The notes below the pieces were generated by a model. It was not told where the DNA came from, did no database searches, and saw only the letters and a list, made by a program, of their open reading frames with translations. The position numbers and the translations under genes are program-made. This document shows positions 55,862 through 64,000 of a stretch of 64,000 bases of DNA, piece after piece. Origin of the DNA: Pogostemon cablin (lineage: Eukaryota; Streptophyta; Magnoliopsida; Lamiales; Lamiaceae); assembly GCA_023678885.1 (NCBI GenBank), contig CM042958.1:17788852-17852851 (forward strand), given 5' to 3'. Numbering within the stretch: the stretch's first letter is position 1; every line of letters begins with the position of its first letter.

Positions 55862-56918
55862 TGTTGGGTTGGGTTTCCAAATATGTGGAGAAGACCAATG
55901 GTCAACAAGGTAATAAAGCCCATGTAGGCCCGATACTTGGTGTTATATTTCCCTAGAAGTCATTGAGGGAAGATAGAAGAAAAAAAGGGCAAAAAAAAAT
56001 TCACGTTTTTAGAGAGAATCCAGTGCAGTAATATTTCAGAGGCAATAACCAGAGTTTCAACCGTCAGATCGAGCTAAATTTTGGTCAGCATGTTATAAAC
56101 ATTAGGCCGAAAACAGAAGCTGATTTTTGGGCGATTCGGTTCTGCGTAGTTGAGGGAAAAGAGTCATTCTTCACAAACTAACCGTTGGATCGAGCTCTAA
56201 TTTGGACAGCACGTTCAGGATTCACAGGGGTAGATTCTGGACGGTGGAGATCGGGTTATGAGGTTCTTAGAGTTGCAAACACTGAACGGCAGTTGTTGTT
56301 GTTGGATGAGGTCTTTCTAATCTCGTTGTTTGTTATCAAGTATTGAGTGTCTTGATACGTTTGTGGTAGTACGTATGTAGTGGCAGATTGTAACTCTTGA
56401 ATTTTTATCTCATAGTGAAGTTTTTGGTGGGCTTCGGTCCCGTGATTTTTTACTCCTAATATTGAGGAGGTGTTCCATGTTAAATTGCTTGTGTTGTGCA
56501 TTGTTGATTACGATTTATCGTGCATCAAATCATTAGGATGCTAGATTCACACAAGAAAGGGAGAATTGATCATTCCGCTGCGTAGACGAATAGTTTATTA
56601 CTCCCTCTGTCCCATGTATTTATACTCATTTTCCATTTTGGGCTGTCCCACATATTTTTACCTGTTCCATTAATGGTAAAAATAAAAAATATTTTATTAC
56701 CTACTTTTTACAATCCCAACAATTCTAATTACTTTTTTACACTTTATTCATCATTCTCAACAACTTTATTTACTTTTTCTTTTTAAATTACTAATTTATC
56801 CCTACTTTTTCTTACATTATATATTAAAAAATAACATGTCTTAATCTCCGTACCCGAACAAATGGGTAAAAATACCCGGGAAGGAGGGAGTATTTGATTA
56901 TTCGTGTGTATTCCAACA
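55862..56918 (+). repeat. 3' LTR of the copia element, interrupted by a MITE
   Basis: It starts TGTTGGGTTGGGTTTCC and ends GTATTCCAACA. Removing the Stowaway leaves about 765 bp. The difference from the 843-bp 5' LTR is mostly one deletion of about 70 bp after CAGCATGTT, where ATAAACAT joins straight to TAGGCCGAAAACAGAAG. Confidence 0.92.
56601..56890. mobile_element. Stowaway-type MITE in the 3' LTR
   Basis: It starts CTCCCTCTGTCCCATG and ends ATACCCGGGAAGGAGGGAG, flanked by TA at 56,599-56,600 and 56,891-56,892. The 5' LTR lacks it at the equivalent site (TTTATTATTTGATTATTCG), which proves it was inserted after the retrotransposon. Confidence 0.92.
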
Positions 56919-57130
56919 GATTTAATTTTAAAGCATAACAACTCGATAAATAAAAGATTATAATGCAACTATGAAATTAACAAAAGAGGAGGAACACATG
57001 AAATTGAGTTTAATGATATTTATGAGGTGTACAACCCTCATACATTATTAGACGAACTAACACGTAGCAAAACACATAAAACCGATTAAAGAAACACACA
57101 CTGGGGAGGACAACTGAGAGGTGGAATCAT

Positions 57131-58599
57131 TTATTGTTGTAATTTAGCCCAACCAAGCCTTACATGATATTCTTCAAGTGAAGATATCATACCATCCTCA
57201 TCCTCCCCGCTAAAAGATTTTAAGCTCGACGTTTCACCGACACCTGGAAAAATCGAAAAACTGTTAATCATATATATATAACTTTATATACTCCCTCCGT
57301 CCCTAACATTATCCATCTCTAACTGTATCATATATATTAAGAAAATGCTACTTTTTGACTAGTTTTATTGACTTTTAGAGGGTAATATAGTATTTTTAGG
57401 TAATAAATAAAGTATAAAGTATGATATGTGTGGAAAGAAAAGGATAGAAATTTTGAAATTAATATGTAATTACGAAGTGCTAAATTAGAATTATATTTAT
57501 TTTATGAGGATGAACAATAATGTGGGACGAACCAATAAGGAAAGAGTGAATAATCTTCTGGGACAGAGGAAGTAAAAAAAATGTTATGTCCTTTTCATAC
57601 ACTCTTATATATCTGTAAACTTGCTTTTGTGTTATGTGAAGATCGAATGTTTTTGAGCAATATGTCTTTAAAATTGAGAATTGAATAAGAATTAAGGGTA
57701 GGTTTAGAACGTATGTACTATTGCCTAAACTATTGGCTTTCTAATCCAATTATTTGTCTCACTAACATGTGATAGTTTTGTGAGGGTAGTACACTTTGTA
57801 CCCAATTTTGCAGTTTTAGAAAAAAAAAATGTCAGCTTATATTAAGAAATTTTATTTTGTTAATTTATGTTAAGGTAGTAGATCAATTATAAAATAAATT
57901 ATGTGAGTTGAAAATGAATAACAAATATGAAATTAAAGTGTGTTGAAGATTATAATATGAAGTAATATTTTTCTTTTTGGGTGTAAACATATGTATGAGA
58001 TAGGAAGGATGCGCACCGAATCTTCTGCTTCATTTTCGTACATCATTTTCCGTGCCACGCGTTATCTGATTTACATGTAAGAGAAAAACAATATATTGTC
58101 TCTAGGGTTTGAAGTTTTTTTAAGGGTATAATTTCCCTTTCTATTTTATGTGTAATTTATCCAACGGTGTGGCATGAGAGATGATGTACCAAAATGACAC
58201 AGAGAATCCAAACCAGATGTATTGAACTGATCGAGAGAATATCACGTCCTATACCTGGTACATGTACTTACTACTACGTATAATTAGATAGACATGATTT
58301 TTCAAGAAATTTAGTCTCACTTATTAAAATAAATTCAATTTTTATCCGTATCACATAATCAAATTATCATTTTTTGCTCATTAATTTTACTCTTCAAATA
58401 AAAGGATCACAAACAGGAGAGACTTTAAATATATATAACTGAAAATAAGAAAAGCAAATGAATAAATAAAATTACCATGGAAGCCACGGTACCGCCCCAA
58501 TCTCCGAATGTAAACATTGTTAGTGAGATGTGATTTCAAGTGTTGAATAGAAATTAATTTTAGAGTGGTGTAATTGTGAATGTAGAACAGTATCTGTTT
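57131..58599 (-). CDS. Possible orphan exon pair (unknown protein C-terminus)
   Basis: On the minus strand, 57,243-57,131 follows a good acceptor (TTTTTCCAG|GTGTCGG) and reads VGETSSLKSFSGEDEDG, then SLEEYHVRLGWAKLQQ and stop. Upstream, a donor CCATG|GTAATT at 58,476/58,475 ends an open stretch, 58,599-58,476, that reads NNVYIRRLGRYRGFHG and joins in phase. The residue composition and the conserved phase look like a true protein end, but no start codon or upstream exon is found and I do not recognise the family. A Stowaway MITE (57,291-57,572) lies in the 1.2-kb intron. It could be a gene fragment or chance. Confidence 0.35.
57291..57572. mobile_element. Stowaway-type MITE
   Basis: It starts CTCCCTCCGTCCCTAACATT and ends CTTCTGGGACAGAGGAAG, with TA on both sides (57,289-57,290; 57,573-57,574). 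It is 282 bp and has the long-subgroup interior (GTATTTTTAGGTAATAAATAA). Confidence 0.85.
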
Positions 58600-59035
58600 T
58601 TATGCACACAACTCAATTGAATCAATGGTTATGGTAACGATAATGCATAATCCAATAGCTAATTGCCAGCTGGCTCCTATGATAATGTATAATATTTTAG
58701 CAAACGTGCGTATTTAGCACCGTGCATATATATATATATATATATAGCTTGTTGCCACGTACCTGGCCCCTGATGATAATGTAGAGATTTTTTTGCGACC
58801 TGCGTATTTTGCTATCTTGTCCTGGTACATTGAATTAAGATATTTTTATACTCTTTCCGTCTCGAACAAATATTTACGTATGTTTATTGTATATAAATTA
58901 AGAGATATAATATTTTATAAATGTGTAGCCAGTTTAGAGATATAATTTTAACATATAATAAATAATTGTATTATTAATGTATGTAGGTCCCATATAGAAT
59001 TATTAATTGTTCTTTTAGAAATTTAATGGTTAATT
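58600..59035. other. AT-rich intergenic DNA
   Basis: Includes a short TA run at 58,726-58,746. A Stowaway-like left end (TATACTCTTTCCGTCTCGAAC) at about 58,848 has no clear right end. No gene. Confidence 0.4.
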
Positions 59036-60838
59036 AAAATTTAGGATTTATTACTAATTAGTACAAAATATATATTAATATTACTAATAGATACATTGTG
59101 ATAAAAATATTACTAATAGATACAAAACATTGAGATGAAATTATCAATATGACCTTCCCCACTAATCCTTCACGTAACAGTATTCATAATTTACGCAATA
59201 TAATCATGTTTTATATAGCCATTAGCTAAACACCAGATAAAGAAACAATTATTTTCTCTTCCTTATAATCGATGCGCCACGATCTCTGATCAGATCTGCC
59301 AACAGAAAATGCGAACCTTTGTTGTTGTTTCCCCATCGAAACTTTTCTACCATACGACATCAATCACTGATCGTGGCATCGATCGAACCCTGATGCACTC
59401 CAGCCGCTGAAACCGCGAGCTCCTCCACTGGATCCAATCTTGAGCTACCACAGCCATTGTCGGATTTCAGCGCCGATAGTAGTGCAATTGCTCGTCGACT
59501 GCCAAAAATGCGAATTTGTCGATGAGACTGCCGCAAAAGAAGACCTGTCAACCAGCAACCGTTGTTCGTCGTTCCCATATTGCAAACCAGCACGGTCAAA
59601 ATTCGCCACTTGTGGGTATTCAAATTGTGTATGCAGATTGAGTTATTAAAATTGAGTATGAAAATTGAAATCAATGTGTATGCGTGCACCGGAAATGGAT
59701 CTGCAGAATAGGTATGCAGATTAAATTTCGAATACTAGGATTTATTTGATAATTTATTCAATTTTTTGTGTTCAATTCGTGGGATGTTTAATTCTACGTA
59801 TACAATGGCTCGTGTTCATTTTGTTGTGTTTTTCATCTACGATAAATTTAGAGTTCAATGTAAGGTTTTTTTAGTTCTTCGTATTCAATTCTTCCATTTA
59901 CAAAGTTGTCTTTCGATTTAGTTGTGTTAATCGTATTCAATTAATTATCATTCTAAATTTTAGGGATGTTTGATTCTTCGTACTCAATGACTCGTATTAT
60001 TTTGCTGGGTTTTTCATTTTTGATTTTGGAGTTCTATGAGGGAATTGCTATTCAATTCTTCGTATATTTGGATTTTTAATTCTTCGTATGCAATTCCTGA
60101 AAATTTGAAATTCTTCGTATATGTGGAGTTCAATTTGCTGGAATTTTCATTGACGATTTTGGTGTTCAATGTGGGTTCAATTATTTTGTTTTATATTTTT
60201 TTGTATATTTGGATTTTCATGTTTTGTGATATGTATTCAGAATTGTGATAGGTATGCAGAAATAATTCTTACGGTTTCAATATTTGTAGGTGGGAATGCC
60301 TATCGTATCCATCAAATAACATTATGAGATTAACATTATGTATGCATAAATTTTAAATAATGTATTCAGATTACATGCAAATTCAGATTACATGCAAACA
60401 AGTCGTTTCCATAAAATACAAAATTGAATTCCAAACAAATTTAAAAATTTCGAACTTAAAAAGATAAAAATTAAATAAATTGAAAAAGAAAAGATAAAAT
60501 AAAATAACATTTGAGTATTGAAATATGAACTCCCCCAATGTCGCCGGATATTTCGATGTATTGGTTGAAATTGAACACAACATATTATTTGAATACCATG
60601 TGATAAAACTATTATTTGTGCAACTTTTTTTATCGAATTAACTAATCCCAACCTATTTACTATTTTTATGGAGAAAATAATGGTTAATTAATTTCTTAAT
60701 ACAATTAAAATTATTATAGGGTTAAAATGGGTATTTGATGGATTCAATTTGTAGTGGATAGTATTTTAATTTGAATATTGTACCTGCTAGTAATATAGAT
60801 AGATAAATTGTACCTATAAGTAATGGACCCTAAAATTT
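59036..60838. mobile_element. Terminal-inverted-repeat element with gene-like interior (Pack-MULE candidate)
   Basis: The left end AATTTAGGATTTATTACTAA, followed by GTACAAAATATATATTAATA and TTACTAATAGATACA, matches the reverse complement of the right end, which reads AATTTTAGGGTCCATTACTT, then TAGGTACAATTTATC and TATTACTAGCAGGTACA. This is about 60 bp of imperfect terminal inverted repeat around 1.8 kb. Flanking TTAATTAA-like sequence on both sides could be the target duplication. Inside, 59,265-59,640 is markedly GC-richer with overlapping open frames on both strands, and 59,700-60,250 repeats the word ATTCTTCGTAT. No transposase is seen. Confidence 0.55.
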
Positions 60839-62220
60839 ATTATTAATTAATAATTAGAGTGAGTGAAATTAGGCTCACTTGCAGAGAGAATTAAATGTGA
60901 TTAATGGGTATCGAATCATCTCAATGAGAAATTTGTCTCATTAATGTTTATTTGTAATATTTTAAATTTTGTTCAAAAAATATATTTGTATCAATTTAGC
61001 ACGGTAAATAAATGTGGGCTTACTTTCAATTTTTGCAAAAAAAACCTAGTTTTTCGCAGGAAATTCTGCGAGCATTACTGAGGTAGCCATCCAAATAAAA
61101 TTGGGCCAATCATTCTGTCTCGTCACACGTCACATCACACTATAATTAATCACTCAGTAATCTAATGCGTCAAGTCTTCCATTGGGGCAGAAAATATCAA
61201 CAGGAAAGCCAGGCTCCGAGATTCCGAAACAAATTGGAGCGGAGGACTTCATGCTGAGGGCCGTTCTCCGAGATGTATGATGAGAAGCCTGGAAAATGGG
61301 TCCATAAACTTGCTTCCATCTCCTCCACAAAGGCTGATAATAGGACTGGCTCAGATGAGGTTTTTCATGACGGAGAACCTGTAACAGTGATGAGCTTTGA
61401 TTTCTATGGCCCAATACTCAGTGTGCCTTATATAATTTCTTTTATTTTTTATTTTGAGAGTATTTGTGGCTACTCCCTTCCCTCCGCCACAGTGCAGATT
61501 TTACTCTTTAGGCATGAAAGTTACTTTTTAGAATAATAAATAATATTCATAATCAATTTTATTATATTATAAATATTTTTTATTAAAAAGAGAAATAATT
61601 TATTTCTAAAGAGAAATTTTTATAAACTAAAAAGTAAAATATGGGTGTATCATGTCGAGTTAAGGACAAGTTCTACCCATAAATGTATACTTGAGAAAAA
61701 TTCATCGTATAATTGGTGGTCACATATTAATATTATATTATTGAATGATAATTTTATATTTGATAAATTTATAGATGATTTTCAATGACCAAATATTACT
61801 GTAGTAAATAATGATCATGCTTTACAATTATGAAAACTCATTATAAAATTCATATGCTAAATTTATCTTAATTGAATATATAATTAAATGCAAGAAAAAC
61901 AAATATGTTATAATTGTGAGCAATCATTAATTTAAATAATTAAATTTATCTTAATTGAATATAAATGTGAATTCAAGAAAACAAAAACCCAAGAGAAAAT
62001 TTATTATTGTCTAACTTCAAATGATGATACGATGCAAAGAGGAAATGAGGTACCATGAAAGTTGATAAATAACACTAGTTTTCTTTTCATGGATGAAAAA
62101 AAAAGTATGGCTCACTTGATCCAATTAAAAGAGCTAAGGGATTCAAATGATTCTTTTCCCCGAAGAGAAAGGGTTTGGAGGTAAAAAACAAACATTAAAG
62201 TCATAGTTCATCATTTGATA
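60839..62220. other. Intergenic DNA with an unidentified low-copy-looking segment
   Basis: At 61,154-61,414 both strands are open over about 86 codons. The minus strand reads SSAPICFGISEPGFPVDIFC and the plus strand YDEKPGKWVHKLASISS. Base composition is balanced, unlike the AT-rich flanks, so it may be a piece of an exon or of a captured gene. I do not recognise either reading. The rest is AT-rich. Confidence 0.35.
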
Positions 62221-64000
62221 TAAATATAGCGGCGTATCTGTGTTTAGCACGAAAATTCGCGCTTTTCATAGACCGTTTTCATATAATTATTGCATTATTT
62301 TACTATTATTTGTGGAGTTTAGTGCTTACTTTCATACTTTTTATGATTTCACGAGTATTGTTGAGATTTTTACAAATTTTAGGCATGTTTTGAATATTAA
62401 TTGATGAATTTAGAGAAACGACGATTTTGAGCAAGCTTGATGTTACCCTTGAAAAGGCCCACGTCTCGATTTTGAGGGAGAAGTGGTGAAGTGAATATCA
62501 ATTAATTATGGTGAATTGTTATGTGGGTATTATGTATTATGTAGAAGGCCAAGGTTGATTATATACGAGGAATTGAGAAATTAGTTGGGTGATGCCACGT
62601 CGGATACCAATTTGCACAATTGAATTCAATTTTCTAGTGGGGCCATGAATATGCTTATTGTGATTTCATGTGGGAGATGGCATGCAAAATTGAAAATTGA
62701 ATTGATATGTGGGTGCTTAAAAGGCAAGTGCGATGGCCCATTGATACATCATATATGCAGGAGAAATTAAGCCCATCCGAGCCCATAATGGACGCATTAC
62801 ACCCGCTTCCGCCTTTCACCGTTATCATAAACTTGTTAAGCATATATTGCGCAATTAAATCCCTAAGGGTAGAGAGGTCAATTGCAGAGGAAAATATTTA
62901 AATTAAAAATATTATTTCCACTGAGACAGTTAATTATCTATTTATCTTAAATTACTATTTAACTAGAATTATTGTAACCAAATTTCCAAGTTTTGAATGT
63001 AATTAATACTAAATAATTGAAATAACAAAGAACTTATAAATAAAAATAAAGCAAAGAATTATTCGAGAGTGAATTAAGAGAAAAATAACAGCTCTAAGTT
63101 ATCAGGTGTAGTGCAATTGATTTAATTTCCTAGACGTCCTACTGTTCATTCATGCTATGTTAATGGAAATACATCACTAAGCACTATTAACCCACCAAAT
63201 ATGATTTGATTTCAAGTTAATAATATGGTTCTTCTTATAACAAAATATGCGTGAATAATTTTGAACCTCCTTCCTAGATACTAATAAAGCAAACTCAAAT
63301 AACCTCCGGATGGCTAGTTTGACTAACATATATTTTCTGAAAGTATTACTCAATCTTATTCACTTCCTACTTGACTTCTTAATTGCATTGTTCCACTAAG
63401 ATAATCAAGCATCCAATTTACCAGCCCTTAGGATTATCGTGTTCACGGGCAAACTACTATAATCCCTAGTAAATATACAATATAAACTATGCATGCACAC
63501 AAGCTAACACAATATACCAAGCATCACAGGCAACATCAATAATATGTTGTGAGGATGTCACACACATATAAACAAAGTCTGATTAACCAAATAAACAAGA
63601 ATATTAATAATATTAGTTCACAATAGTTATCTATGTTTCCAAATCAACTACCCTAACATTCAATCCTTAGAACTGTAAAAATATTTAGCCCATGAGGCTA
63701 CACACCCCCTCATGGCTGATAATTCCATAACCAAAATCGATAAAAGAAAAGATAAAGAGAAATATGAAACCCTAGTGCCACGTGGTTCACGTTCTTTTCT
63801 CGTCTCTCCGATTGGATTGACTCTCTTAACCGCACTTGAATCTCTCTTCCGAAAGGATGGAATGGATGGATGGATGGCAGGTGAAGGGTAGTGGTGAAAA
63901 GCGGATGTGACGAAGAATGGATGAGAGGCGTGTTCTGTTCTGTTTTGATCGTCCTCTCTGTTCGAACAGGGGCACGTGCGTGTATCCCTTCTTCTATTTT
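62221..64000. repeat. LTR/leader-like non-coding retrotransposon sequence, continues beyond the window
   Basis: The part from about 62,240 (GAAAATTCGCGCTTTTCATA, then TTATTTGTGGAGTTTAGTGC and AAGGCCCACGTCTCGATTTT) has the look of plant gypsy LTR sequence. From 63,050 it continues with non-coding text of the same style as 1,857-3,600 and 51,569-52,812 (CCTAGATACTAATAAAGC, TTAGGATTATCGTGTTCACG). A GGATGGAT microrepeat lies near 63,857-63,880. No open domain is present and the right boundary is outside the window. Confidence 0.45.

Larger units (their letters stand above)
49739..56918 (+). mobile_element. Full-length, decayed Ty1/copia retrotransposon (Tork-like) with nested insertions
   Basis: The 7,180-bp element has two LTRs starting TGTTGGGTT and ending CAACA, a primer binding site, gag, protease, integrase, reverse transcriptase, RNase H and a polypurine tract, in the order diagnostic of Ty1/copia. 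The flanks GGTTT (49,734-49,738) and GATTT (56,919-56,923) are a 5-bp target duplication with one mismatch. The pol sequence resembles Tork/Tnt1-type proteins. It carries a solo LTR (51,569-52,812) and a Stowaway in the 3' LTR (56,601-56,890). Many stops and frameshifts make it inactive. Confidence 0.93.

Overview
The window is nuclear DNA of a flowering plant, probably a eudicot. The evidence is spliced genes with canonical GT/AG introns, a BAHD acyltransferase carrying the anthocyanin-malonyltransferase signature YFGNC, a plant-type myristoylated glutaredoxin-like protein, an SPX-MFS vacuolar phosphate transporter fragment, and plant LTR retrotransposons (Tekay-like and Athila-like Ty3/gypsy, Tork-like Ty1/copia). 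An asterid such as a Lamiales species would fit, but this is a weak inference. Most of the window is AT-rich and non-coding.

Layout. 1-6210: wreckage of two Ty3/gypsy elements, a plus-strand RNase H/integrase remnant and a minus-strand gag-protease element with no reverse transcriptase. 6.2-23 kb: gene-poor DNA crowded with miniature transposons. These include Stowaway copies with TA target duplications, long-inverted-repeat Mutator-like elements with 9-10 bp duplications, a hAT-like insertion inside a Stowaway, and a family built on TATCACTTTT. 23.2-24.9 kb: BAHD acyltransferase with an odd intron and a 3' frameshift. 26.3-29.1 kb: complete four-exon JMJD7-type JmjC oxygenase gene on the minus strand. 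34.1-35.2 kb: single-exon glutaredoxin-like gene. 35.6-39.5 kb: minisatellites and a tandem array ending at a tRNA-Cys pseudogene. 40.4 kb: CACTA miniature element. 42.4-45.6 kb: C-terminal half of an SPX-MFS (PHT5/VPT-type) transporter on the minus strand. 49.7-56.9 kb: a full-length but decayed Ty1/copia element, split by a solo LTR and with a Stowaway in its 3' LTR. 57.1-58.6 kb: a possible orphan exon pair. 59.0-60.8 kb: a terminal-inverted-repeat element with a gene-like interior. 62.2-64.0 kb: LTR-like sequence running off the window.

The host genes are functionally unrelated (phenolic glycoside acylation, protein hydroxylation, thiol/redox, phosphate storage) and do not form a cluster. 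The most interesting biology is in how transposons have remodelled the region, especially an apparent intron birth in the acyltransferase, where both splice sites come from one duplicated AGGT-containing exon segment. No CRISPR array, operon or prokaryote-type system is present. All calls come from reading the sequence; no database search was run.
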